DNA of 64,000 nucleotides from Dactylonectria macrodidyma (Eukaryota; Ascomycota; Sordariomycetes; Hypocreales; Nectriaceae). Under the pieces are notes generated by a model that was not told where the DNA came from, made no database searches, and saw only the letters and a list, made by a program, of their open reading frames with translations. The translations under genes were made by a program, and so were the position numbers. Below, piece after piece: positions 25,382 through 35,690 of the stretch. The stretch is taken from NCBI GenBank assembly GCA_020744425.1, contig JAGMUV010000011.1, forward strand, positions 186,001-250,000, read 5' to 3'. How positions within the stretch are numbered: position 1 is the first letter of the stretch; each line of letters starts with the position of its first letter.

Positions 25382-27542
25382 ATGGAGGAAACCGAAAGGC
25401 AGGAATTTATACACAGAAGGTCGCGCCATCCCGCAAATGAGGCCGCGATATTCCTCGAAAACCGAGTTAGCCTGCCAGGTCAGCAAAGACCTATGTTCAT
25501 GGATCGGCTTGGCCAGGTAGAAACTCTAGAAGAGGCGATACGCCAGGAAAAAATTAGGTAAGTCATCTTCATAATTTATCTAGACTTTTGGGCTAGAGAA
25601 ATCCTAATTTACTTCTCTCGTTAGCGATGAATTATGGAAGCAAGCCAACGACGAGAAAGATCAACTGTTCGCCCTCATGGAACAAGTGAGAGCACAGCTA
25701 GATAAGAAGCATACCAGCAGCATCCAGTCTGCTAATCTGGACCTGCGATGCTGCACACGGGATCGAGTCATGCCAGAAGTTCAAACGACAGCTTCAAGAT
25801 GGTCAACAACACCCAAAAAAAACATCAAAGATGATGATGTGCCTAGAAAGACTAGGGCAAAACACTGACGCATTTCAAGACTGGATCAAGATCCTCCCTG
25901 CGGGTGACTATGGTTCAAGGCAAGTAACCCTCACAAAGTCAATACCTATTCTGACGCCCCCGGGTAGTATTTGTGGTGTTTTCGCCCTCACTGTTGGTGT
26001 AAGGCCCCTTCTTCATGACGACAAGGTACATGATTCACAAAACGACAGGTAGTCGATCACTACTCGAAAGTAGTGGAATCCATACTTGATTCTTTGACAC
26101 AGATTCCAGAACTAATTGAGAATACTCGGCGGTACATTGAGATTTATTCTCAATCACGAGACCAACACCTCGAATCGCGAACATTTGACCTCTATTTATC
26201 AATCTTGAAGGCACTGGTGCACATCATGCAATTCTTCGCCGATAGTTCATCTCGTACGTGTTTTTCGTACAAACACATTGGCAGTCACACTCTGATAATG
26301 TTGAAAGAGGCAAAGTGTATCAGCCTTTTCTCAAGCAGTCTTCCTACCAGGGCGAACTCTTGGTCAGTTTGGATAACATTAAGTCGCAAGCTGAGCGAGC
26401 AAAAGAGGAAGCAAATCAGTACATGCAACGGAGATTGATGAACATAGACTAGTCTCGCCTCATCTCCGACAATGTTCTCCTCCACACGAACCAGGTTTCA
26501 ACTGAGTCGAATCACATCCTGCAAAACCTATACAGACTACTTGTTAGTACAATGGAGTCTCATAATTCCAGAAGAGGTATGATGCAATGGATATCAAGGC
26601 CAAGATCCGAGCTAATCGTGGCACACATTAGAATTATCCGTGATGAGTGCCCAATCTCAACAGTCAAACTTGCTTGAGCCAATGCCAAAAGAAAACCATC
26701 GTATGTAATGCAACTATCAATTCCATAGTTAGATAACAAAACGAACAGCCAGTTCAGCGGATAACAAGAAAATCGTCAAAAGGCTGGTCGAAGCCATTGG
26801 TTCCGACCCTGATCTGGTTTGGAAGGATATCAAACTATGTCTCCGTCTTGGAGATGCTCTAGACGAAGGTTCTAAAGCCAAGGCCTCCAACCTCATCCAA
26901 AGCCAATCCTTCAGGGCCTACATGACCGAAGACTCGTTCTCGGCACCCCTTCTTGTGAATGGGAACGAAGATATGTCATCAACAGAAGATCAGTCACCAT
27001 GCAGTCTTGTCGCCGCAAGGCTCGTTCAAGTCGCTGCGCGGGTCGAATCTACCTTCGTCATCAGCTACTTTTGCGGCGAACACATGCCCTATGGCGGTGA
27101 TTCCACGGCACCAGTCATCTTTGGCATGATGGCTAGTCTTGTGGGTCAGCTTGTGACTCAAATGCCAGATAAGGGAACCGTTGATATGTCATTTCTGGAC
27201 GAGCAGAGCTGGAAAGGTTTGAGCAAAATGAAGCTGAGAGTGCTCTGTACCATATTTGAAGAGCTTGCGAGACAGATCCCACGGGACGACGTTCTCGTTT
27301 GCATTCTTGACGAACTCAATATGTATGAGACAGGCTTCCTACGGCAATATATAGGTGCTGTTGTGAGGAGATTGACACGATTGACAAAGCGGCGGGATGG
27401 GGTCGTCTTCAAACTTCTGGTAACTAGTCGTGGACGAGCCTTGGACATCACACAGTATTTTACTGGCAATGTTATGCAGATGGATGAGTCTGTGGAAGCA
27501 GACGATTCATCGGCATGGCAAATTGCCAACTTAACTATCTAG
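25382..27542 (+). pseudogene. NLR/STAND-like gene broken by one stop codon
   Basis: Resembles the fungal family with a DUF7708-like N-terminal helical domain followed by a P-loop NTPase-like region, grouped with NOD-like receptors. The first six exons I can place are 25382..25557, 25625..25685, 25777..25919, 25968..25998, 26049..26253 and 26310 onward; two more introns follow near 26578 and 26702. The intron at 25920..25967 is GC-AG with an AG|GCAAGT donor. All junctions keep frame, yet a TAG at 26450-26452 interrupts the helical region where a Gln codon would be expected. The frame then continues to a natural stop at 27540-27542. The C-terminal part contains an IPRDDVLVCILDEL segment, like a Walker B. 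No WD or ankyrin repeats follow. It could be a recent loss or a polymorphic null allele. Confidence 0.7.
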
Positions 27543-28045
27543 TGCGACCAGTTTCAAACAAATGAAGGAGCGAATCTTTGAATTGCAGGGTTGCCACAAC
27601 TCAAATATTTCCGGAATTTCCGGAATTTGTTTCTGTTTGATCGACAGAGAGGCCGACTGCCTCCTTTACCATTGAATTAAAACTCGCTCTCATTCTTGGA
27701 CATCGACCTACATCTACATAAGTACAATTTCAGCGGATGCTAGGCTAGTGAGCAGCCCATCCTCGCTGAATCGGTGTGGCAATGTCTGTTTTATTGCACC
27801 CTAGGTAGTATCTGAGTACAAAATCTTATGAAACACATTCATCCTTTTGACTGGTTAGCGCTTATTGACCAACATTCCCTCCAACGCGCGGGGGCTTATC
27901 TCAGCTTATGTCACACTCCAGACCGCCAACGACGTATTTATTCCCACGCTTCCCTTTTTGGTTGTACCACCAGATCGAAATACTTCCAACTCGCCAAAAT
28001 ACTACATATTGCGCATCGTGACTCGAAGTCAATCGCCAACTGACA
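27543..28045. other. intergenic
   Basis: Half a kilobase upstream of the dioxygenase-like gene. A small direct duplication of TTTCCGGAA lies near 27607-27625. Nothing else recognised. Confidence 0.5.
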
Positions 28046-29215
28046 ATGAAGGCCGCACCAGAGCAGGAAGATCCTCAAGCAGCGGATCCTATCATTCGGG
28101 AGTACTACCAGCGAAAACAGAAACCACTGCCGTCGGACCCTACAACTCGAGCTCACGTCGAACAAGTTCAGAAAGATGGTTACGTGGTGATCCCGAATGT
28201 CTTCACCGAAGCCCAGGCACTGGAGGCAATCGCCGAGATTGATAGACTCCACGGCGACGCACCCAAGGTGGGACGCGATGCGTTCGATGGGTTCAAAACA
28301 AACCGAATCTTCTCCCTCCTCGGAAAGACTCGAGTCTTCGACAAGTTCTGCCTCCTCCCTCAAGTGCTGGCGCTAAACGAGTTTTTCTTGGACGAAGACT
28401 ACCTAATCTATATCATGGAGACCATTGTGATTAATCCGGGGGAGAAAAACCAAGTGTTGCATCATGATGATTCAGTCACACGCCTACCTCGTCCAAGACC
28501 ACCCGTCACGGCCGCGATCATGGTTGTGCTGGACGACTATACGGAGCTCAATGGTGCAACACGGATCATTCCAGGAAGTCACAAGTGGGGAAGCGATCGA
28601 CTCGGAGAAGATCATGAGGCTATACCAGCCGTTTGCCCACGCGGAAGTGTGGTTTATTTCCTGGGAACCACGTGGCATTCTGGTGGTGCAAATCGCAGCT
28701 CGAAGCCTCGATATGCAGCGACGATCCAATTCTGCCAGCCATACATCCGCCCGCTGGAGAATCTGATGCTCGCTGTTGATCCGAGGCGAGCCCTATCAGG
28801 TGAAATTCCCAAGAAGATCGTGGATATGATGGGATACCGAAGTGCAGTTCCTTTTATCGGTTACGGTACGTGCTGCAATGCTGAGCTCGTGAGCCCTACT
28901 GACATATCCAAAGCCGACGGAATGAACCCGAAGAAGGCGACTAGGAGAATGATTCGACGGCTAGAACAGCCGGTTGATTGCAACCCACCAACTTTTGCCA
29001 GCGAGCCTGGAGAGAAGGAGAAGAGGGTGTTAAGCAAGCTAAAATACTACGTCACCCCATGCACATTGGAGCGGCGATGGGGTGCATGGGGTAGCCTCAG
29101 CCGAAGGCTGTGTGTCCGCGGGCCGGGAAGCTATTACTACTACTGCATTATCTACCTACTGATCCATTGCCATGACCATTCTTGGCATTATGTGACATGT
29201 ACAGATTCCGTGTGA
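28046..29215 (+). CDS. phytanoyl-CoA dioxygenase-like oxygenase
   Basis: PhyH-family Fe(II)/2-oxoglutarate oxygenase; such enzymes hydroxylate acyl-CoAs or, in fungi, many secondary metabolites. The iron-binding HxD lies in LHHDDSV (His139/His140, Asp141/Asp142), the distal His in TWHSGGANRS (His211), and the 2OG-binding Arg a few residues on (KPRYAATIQF). NGATRIIPGSHKW is the family core. A 48-nt intron (28866..28913) is likely because its removal restores the usual FIGY-ADGM join; it is a multiple of three, so reading through is also open. With the intron removed the product is 373 aa. The last 50 residues have no resemblance and overlap a transposon boundary, so the true C-terminus may have been replaced. 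Substrate unknown. Confidence 0.8.
   Translation: MKAAPEQEDPQAADPIIREYYQRKQKPLPSDPTTRAHVEQVQKDGYVVIPNVFTEAQALEAIAEIDRLHGDAPKVGRDAFDGFKTNRIFSLLGKTRVFDKFCLLPQVLALNEFFLDEDYLIYIMETIVINPGEKNQVLHHDDSVTRLPRPRPPVTAAIMVVLDDYTELNGATRIIPGSHKWGSDRLGEDHEAIPAVCPRGSVVYFLGTTWHSGGANRSSKPRYAATIQFCQPYIRPLENLMLAVDPRRALSGEIPKKIVDMMGYRSAVPFIGYGTCCNAELVSPTDISKADGMNPKKATRRMIRRLEQPVDCNPPTFASEPGEKEKRVLSKLKYYVTPCTLERRWGAWGSLSRRLCVRGPGSYYYYCIIYLLIHCHDHSWHYVTCTDSV
29054..29092. repeat. 11-bp perfect inverted repeat at a transposon boundary
   Basis: ACCCCATGCAC (29054..29064) and GTGCATGGGGT (29082..29092), separated by 17 nt. It lies inside the tail of the dioxygenase frame, just before the Helitron hairpin. Confidence 0.7.
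29097..29111. repeat. hairpin, left member of a 15-bp inverted pair
   Basis: CAGCC-GAA-GGCTG hairpin. The 15-nt sequence TCAGCCGAAGGCTGT recurs in inverted orientation at 30335..30349. Helitron ends usually carry a short hairpin, and this one lies at the 3' side of the minus-strand helicase remnant. Confidence 0.6.
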
Positions 29216-29820
29216 GCACCTGTCGTTTCCGAAGCTCCTGATCCCTCATATTCATCTTCATCTTCATGCCATCCGGGGGAGACCTGTAGACCATTTTCAC
29301 GCGAGAGATAGCCACGTAGCTTAAACCAGTCCGAAAGTCCCGGCAGGACAGATCTGTAACTATCATGTCTTCGGTGATACTTTGTGACTTGTGCACGGTA
29401 ATTGCGTAGCATACGAGCAGGGGAAACTGCGTGCAGGCGCAGAGAGTGGCTCTGATGAGGAAGTCCCTCTCTACTGGGAGAATCGGCATAATCTTCCTGC
29501 TCTCAGCGGTGGTCAGGAATACCGGTCCGCTGTATTTGTCAAACTCCATCATGACAACACAGGGAGGGTCTTGGATGGGGCCGGCCCCAGGTGCCCAGCC
29601 GATGTCGTAAATCGTACCGCGAGCGCCGTTGCAGAGGCCAACTGGCTGCTAAAGGTTGGACGTCAGCATTAGACGGGCGCTAATGTATGGGAATCTGCTT
29701 TGCAAGGTTCCCTGCCTTGTCATCGGGGGCAGCAGCCGCACCAGGGCCGACGTTCTTAGCTTTGACCTGGACGACTGGCTGGCCGAGGCGGTCGAATCGC
29801 GCCTCTGAATTCTTTGTTTA
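29148..29820 (-). pseudogene. Helitron (PIF1-like) helicase C-terminal fragment
   Basis: Minus-strand frames give the end of a Helitron RepHel helicase: LGQPVVQVKAKNVGP, then GLCNGARGTIYDIGW, then FDKYSGPVF, then YAITVHKSQSIT and GLSYVAISRVK, which correspond to the last helicase motifs in order. The frame is broken: a shift near 29690 and a TAG at 29649-29651. No Rep (HUH) domain is present within the window, so the element is truncated. It is a relic of a rolling-circle transposon that inserted next to the dioxygenase gene. Confidence 0.82.
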
Positions 29821-30104
29821 GTTAGCATTGAATGCCCTACGGAGCGGAGACAGCTGACATGAGAATTGCACTAATTACGGCACTCCAGGCAATTCTTAAT
29901 GTTACCCGCAGATTTCCTATCGCTAACGAAGTCACCTGCCGGTTTCTCATGGAAATTATGTCATCTTGTAGCTGTTGAGGAGTAGACTTCGGACTCATTG
30001 CGCGCAATAAAGCAAGACATCAGGCAGCATTGGGTACGAAATCCAAAGTAAATAAACTGGGGGTGTGTGAAATTCAACGTAAACAAACCAGGGGTAATGC
30101 CAGC

Positions 30105-30310
30105 TGCTAAAGTATGGTCCCACTTTTTTGAGGCCGTCATCCAGTTGTTGCACGTTTTGCTGCCGTCCATACAAATTTGGGCCAATAAAGGCCCGAGAAA
30201 CTTTTTGAGCCCCATAAAACTGGGGCCCACTTTAAAACGGCAGACGTCCAATCGTTGAACGATTTGGGGCCATTTGGACCAATCAGAGCTGGAGAAACTT
30301 TTTGACCTGT
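30105..30310. repeat. degenerate tandem repeat of about 100 bp
   Basis: GAGAAACTTTTTGA occurs at 30195..30208 and 30292..30305 (97 bp apart) with similar flanks, and CCCACTTT-like units with a following GTCCAATCGTTGAACG-like stretch recur near 30119 and 30226. At least two diverged copies. Confidence 0.55.
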
Positions 30311-30334
30311 CTGCACCAAAGACTTAATGTAAAG

Positions 30335-30349
30335 ACAGCCTTCGGCTGA
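30335..30349. repeat. hairpin, right member of the 15-bp inverted pair
   Basis: ACAGCCTTCGGCTGA, the exact reverse complement of 29097..29111. The two may bound a 1.25-kb Helitron relic. Confidence 0.6.
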
Positions 30350-31839
30350 ATAATTCGGACTTGGGGCAAGAGTGACGATTCATGTAGCTATGAGGGTGCA
30401 GTTGTGTGTCAAGTAGTTGGAGAAATCAACGATAGTTGAAATTCTGTCTTGAGCTCTCCGAACCGATAGCATGCAGTCCCGTCTGTGCTAAGTGAATAGC
30501 AATATTTAGTAAATCTCGTACCTGGATGCATCGGCAATTCGTTGCAGGCTTCTAGGTCCTTGTCCTAGAGGCATTGGGTAGGCGGTGAAAGCTTCCATTC
30601 AGCATGCATGTGGGATTTATGCAAGGGAATGCAGTTCAAAAGGGTAGAGCTTGCCGCTCCGCCCGATCCATTACGGAGGTTTACGGGGGAAAGACGAATA
30701 ATAAAGCAAAGATGACCCCCTGCCAACGCAGTCAGCGCCTACAATTGTCCTACGTTCGGATGCCGAAACATAATCACATTTGGAATTCAAGCTTCGGCGC
30801 CACGCTCGTATTCGTGCCTGATGCAGTAAAGCGTGGCATTATTCTTTCCCCGGAGGAGATGAGTGTGGCAGAGACACTGGGAACGCTGGCATTGGAATTT
30901 ATCATCATCCCACCGTGTTTCCCACATCCCCACTCGGGCCAATTGATGCACCGGCTCCCAATACGGAAGAGGTGAAGGCCGTGGCCTTTTGAGGCTGGAT
31001 CGCCATGTTTCGTTGTTTTGTTGTCCCGGGTGCCGGTCCAAGGTTACCGTGGAACGAGGCGGAGCACCAGCAATTGCGGAGTCGAGCTTCCCACTCTTGA
31101 CCCAATGCGTGCTCTGGAGCGCTTCGGTTAGAGAAGTTTAATCCGACTGTTGCTGCGATATGGAGAAGCTCTTTTGTACGAAGTATGGAGAAGCCTTGGA
31201 CCCTTGTTCGTTATCGTTAGCATGCCCGCTTCATCGGGTTCGCTCAACTGCCGCTAGCATCATGGGCCGAAGGTTACATACGGAGGCCTCTCGTAGACCC
31301 GGTTCAGACGGCCGGGAGCGAGTGATGGAGGAGATTTGTTTCCCAGCGTCCAGACATCATCATCAGCGCGTTTGTCTGCAGTCAGCATGCGATTATCCCA
31401 TGTGTCGACGCGTGGCCTAGGATTCGTGATTTAGCGGCCTATAAGCCTACGCCTCTGTCTCAGCAAGCGCCGTCTCAGAACGGCCAGCGCAGAGAACAGG
31501 GAGAAGGGAACAAGGCCTCGGCAATTCTATGCCGCCGTACTAGCTAAGTTAGTTCGGTTGCACGGCAAGCCCAAAGAAACGCCAAACCCATGTCATTGGC
31601 GCCTCCGATGCTGAGGCGGCCGCCCCGTCGCGGGGATGACAGGGTGGCTGTGCAAACAGCCAGTTACTACTCAGTGCAATTTACAGCTCTCTACTCCAAG
31701 TGAAGGGTAGTAGTATGATGGGCTTTGAAGGGTTGTCCTGGCTGGACTGGGCTGGGCTGAAGCTTGTTTGGGGTTCAGGATGATGCGCAGCCTACTTCAT
31801 TTGCAGTCTTCATTCGCAGCACTTCGTCCATAGGTCAAG

Positions 31840-31847
31840 TATAAATA
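31840..31847 (+). promoter_or_regulatory. TATA box of the cupredoxin gene
   Basis: TATAAATA 164 bp before the ATG at 32004; a pyrimidine-rich leader follows. Confidence 0.55.
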
Positions 31848-32003
31848 GACACGAGCAGTGTCATCGTCCATGTCAGCACTCATTGTCATCTCAAGCCACC
31901 GCTTCTCAAACATTCCTAGTCTCCCAACCAAATATCAAGAGTGCATACTCTTTCATCACCCTTCAACCCCCTCTTACTTTCTCGCCCAAATAAATCAGCC
32001 AAT

Positions 32004-32769
32004 ATGCATTCCGCGTCTCTCATTGCTCTGTCCGTCCTCACGTCCACGGCCGCGGCCGCCGTGCACATTGTCGAGGCCGGTGAGGATGGCCTTAAATTCA
32101 GCCCCGAATCGACCAAAGCTGCCGTAGGCGACAAGATCGAGTTCCATTTCTACCCGACAAGTCACTCTGTCGCCCAGAGCAGCTTCGAAGACCCTTGCAA
32201 GCCGCTCAACTCTAGCAGCTTTTACAGTGGCCCGATTACCGTATCTGAGGGCCAAAGCGACCAGGTTTTCACCATTACTGTCGAAAATGAGGACCCTATC
32301 TGGTATTACTGCGCTGCCACAGGCCATTGCGAAGGTGGAATGGTTGGCGTTATCAACGGACCGTAAGTTTGAGATGTATTTTGCCAACGCACCGTGACGT
32401 CACTAACATACTCGTAGCTCGAGCGGCTCGAAAACAATTGAGAAGTATGCCGAAGCTGCTGCAAAGGTATCTGACGGCGAGGCCCCAAGTAAGACTGGAG
32501 GCGGCACTCTAGGCAAGGCTGCTTCGGCCTCGGCCTCCAGCTCTGGCTCTGCAACTGCTTCTGGCTCCAGCACTGGCTCCGCTGCATCTGCGACTGGCTC
32601 TGGATCTGCAACTTCTTCTGGCTCCAGCTCCGGCACTACAACTGGGTCTGCTGCCAGCTCGACGAGTTCTGGTTCCAGTGCTGGCGGAGAAGCGCGAGGA
32701 GATATTCGATGGGGACTAATGACTGTCGGTCTTGCAATGGCTGGTGTCGTCGCTGGATTCATGGTTTAA
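32004..32769 (+). CDS. GPI-anchored cupredoxin-like extracellular protein
   Basis: Small blue-copper-fold protein of the fungal extracellular serine-rich type. Two exons, 32004..32362 and 32418..32769, encode 236 aa. Residues 1-19 form a signal peptide. The domain spans about 20-118 and keeps a full type 1 copper set: His54 (TSHSV), Cys103, His108 and Met113 (YYCAATGHCEGGM). A Ser/Ala/Gly/Thr-rich region (about 150-215) leads to a hydrophobic tail, the pattern of a GPI-anchored wall protein. It probably binds copper at the cell surface; physiological role is unknown. A clear TATA box lies upstream. The 5' open frame could be extended, but this Met begins the signal peptide. Confidence 0.9.
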
Positions 32770-33188
32770 TGAAGAAATTGTTTCTTGATGGACGAAGTAT
32801 TGCAATCAAGTGTGTTTTCAAATGTGTGGGGATTTGATGCGCAATCTGGCGATGTTCACAAGCAATCAATGTTCAAAGCCACGATATCTTTGTGGAAACC
32901 TGTCCTTTCAGATCCCAAAGATTGGGCAAGAATAGTGTCTCTGATTCACTTCTGACCTAGTGTCTTTTATTCAAATTATATCGATATGTAACATCAAGAA
33001 TCGGTTTCTCAAACACATACCGCACCGTTTTGGAGATGATGCATGACATATCCTAGTTCGCCCTTCAGGCAGCTACACAGCCACGATGCCTAATGAAAAC
33101 ACTCAAAATATTGTCGCACAACCGTGAATAGTTTCCACTCAAACTATTCTACCAGACTATTTTTGCATACTACGAATAAGCCTGGAAA
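32770..33188. other. intergenic
   Basis: Terminator of the cupredoxin gene and promoter of the HeLo gene; AT-rich, no motif I can name. Confidence 0.5.
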
Positions 33189-35095
33189 ATGGATCCCGTC
33201 AGTCTGGCCGGGCTCGGACTTGGTGTCGCATCCTTGACTTTTGAGTTGTTTTCAATATGTGTCAAAGGTAAGTGGCCCTTCCCCGCTCGGCTCAATCGCT
33301 AGGACAATGTTGACGCACACAGGTTACAATCTGCTACTCGAGGCCGAGGGCATGCCCAAGTCGTGCCAGTACCTCCTTGTTCGCCTCGCAATGGAGAAGG
33401 AAAAGCTGCTCGCATGGGCTGTTCTCACCAACATCTCAGAAGGCGACGCAGCAACTCGCCCTGCACTGAGGCTAAACAAGCACACTGTGATAGATGCCTT
33501 GCGCGAGATCCAGACCCTCTTACTCGACGCAGCGCAGCTCGATAATCGATACAAGCTGAAGCTCATCCTGTCGACGAATAAGTCAACGGAGAAACCAGAA
33601 GATGATCAAAACCCCAAAGACAAGGTTTGTTTAACCCAAAGGTAATTGTGTGCCTACAGGACCTTTCTGAACAATATTGTAGACGCTGCGAAATGAATAC
33701 TCGACAATTCAACAAAAGGCTCTAGATTTCATCTCCAGGACTCGAAAATACCCCAAGAGGCTTCAATGGGCGGCATTTGACAAGGAAAATTTCGAAGACC
33801 TCCTCTCCAACCTGCGGGTTCTCAACGACGATATGATGGGGTTTCTCGAGGCATATGAGCGGAAACGCCATTTTCAGATGCAGGAGGCCACCTTTATGCA
33901 GATCCTTCAGGTTAATAACCGAATGGATGACCTCGTAGAGTTGCTTCACTCCTTGAAGGGAACCGCTGTTGAAGAAGAGAAACAAGGCCAGGCCAACAAC
34001 TCCGACCAGCGCACCTATGAGGACCGCCTTATTCGACTTACCCGATTCAAGGCAGTCAGCATCGCGATTGAGACCCAGACAACTCATATCGACGAGCCCG
34101 GAGCGCGAATGATCCTGGACAGCGCGGTGACAGGCGCCGAGTTGTCGCTCGAAAAGCTGACGGAGATTGTCCCTGACGACGATGGCGAGGATGAACAGCC
34201 TCAACGGTGTCATGGGTTATACGATGAGACGCCCGTCTGGGTAGAGTGGAGGTACTACGAGGGTGTGGGCGAAGATGAAGAACCTCCTGCATTTATCGTG
34301 CAGAGAATTTCCAAGTTGGCCAAGCTTCTTCGCGATGGAATGAAACCTGCCGAGTTTCTCGTCCCCGACTGCCTTGGATACGTCCATCAGCAATCTCACT
34401 GCCGCTTCGGATTTGTTTACAAAAGCAAGGAGTCTCTTGGCCGAGATCTTCCGATTTCGCTATTTGATCTGTTGTCAACCATCAAGAAGCCATCTTTGAC
34501 GACCAGGATCCGGATCGCCTATGCCGCGGTCAACTCCATCTGGTATCTCCACGCCACCAACTGGCTGCACAAAGGCTTGAGGAGCGAGAACATTGCCTTC
34601 CAAGACCGGCGGCAGATTCGCGATGCGACGCCATTTCTCTGCGGCTTCGACTACTCCCGGCCGTCAGGCATCGGCGAAGAAACGGAGCAGCCGTCTCAGA
34701 ATCATCTGCACGACATATACCGACATCCCGAAACGCAATTCGACTTCCCCCGAGACGGGCGCGCCGGCTTCAAAAAGGCGCACGATATATACAGTCTCGG
34801 TGTCGTCATGTTCGAGATCGGTGTGTGGAAGCCAGTTTCCGGTATCCTCGGCATCGACACAACGAAGCCAGTCAAGGCATCTAGGGTCAAAAAAGTCCAA
34901 TCGGAGCTCCTGCAAGAGGAAAACTTGGACCTGCTCGAGTCCGAGGCTGGAGACGTGTTTGCCGCTGCGGTCAAGGCCTGTCTGGATGGAACGCTGGCCC
35001 CAAGCAAGTTAGCTCACAGCCCCGAGGCCGACAGCGAATTGCAAATAAGCTTCGGGGAGCATGTGGTAAAAAGCCTTGAAAAGATTTGTATTTAA
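33189..35095 (+). CDS. HeLo-domain protein with C-terminal pseudokinase
   Basis: Three exons, 33189..33267, 33323..33624 and 33683..35095; 597 aa. The N-terminus MDPVSLAGLGLGVASL and the following helices match the HeLo (prion-inhibition and propagation) domain, a membrane-targeting cell-death domain known from HET-S and related to the MLKL four-helix bundle. From about residue 260 there is a kinase fold without catalysis: the catalytic loop reads HKGLRSEN (423-430), so the HRD Asp is Gly and the loop Lys is Arg, and the DFG region reads GFDYS (448-452). The DIYSLGVVMFE helix is kept. Likely role: regulated membrane disruption in incompatibility or defence. The Hsp70-kinase gene follows on the same strand. 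Architecture is clear; function is inferred. Confidence 0.87.
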
Positions 35096-35690
35096 TTTCA
35101 AGCAGGAGAATATCGTGTTTTAGAGACAAGAAACACCACAGATGAAGAAATGTTGTAGCACGGCCATTTACTCATCAACAGCTGATTAGTTAGCAGTGTG
35201 CAAAATTGGTGAAAATTCGCGTTGTCAAATCATACCAATTGGATGATAGACCAAAGGTTGGATCGGACCGTCAATATCCCGGCTCAGCTGATGTGTTCTC
35301 CTGCAGAGGGCTGCATGGTCTATCAGCTGGCTCAGCCCTGCATGAAAACCCCTCTCGCAGCAACGACTCATCAAACTGGCCTATCCATGTCTACACAGCC
35401 TGGGAACAAAAGTCTGCGTCAACACTTAAATCAGAATAAGAGGTACTTATCTCCAGGCGGTATCTCTCTTTTCGACACGATATACCTGCCGACTCTCTCT
35501 GGTCGTCGCATGAGTTTGGGACTCGGATCCTCCGCAGTCAGCAGCGTCTCGAACTGAACAGTCATGAGTCTAGTCTTCCGAGATTGGACTAGAAGTTGAA
35601 GTCGACTTGCAGCTTTGAAATTCCGTTTTGGTTTCTTTCTAGTTCAACCTCTATCTCAACGAGAGTTTCCATTCTGATTGGCAACGCGCC
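35096..35690. other. spacer between the HeLo and Hsp70-kinase genes
   Basis: 595 bp separating two same-strand genes; promoter of the Hsp70-kinase gene. Short frames only, no repeat seen. Confidence 0.55.

Larger units (their letters stand above)
29821..32003. other. intergenic, transposon remnant and repeats
   Basis: About 2.2 kb without a convincing gene. The left part continues the Helitron-related segment and holds degenerate tandem repeats and the second 15-bp hairpin; the right end is the cupredoxin promoter. Confidence 0.55.

Noticed and set aside
25686..25776. Apparent frameshift in the NLR-like gene
   Set aside because: A GTGAGA...CCAG intron joins the flanking exons in frame.
26254..26309. 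Second apparent frameshift in the NLR-like gene
   Set aside because: Using the acceptor at 26308-26309 restores frame and family sequence.
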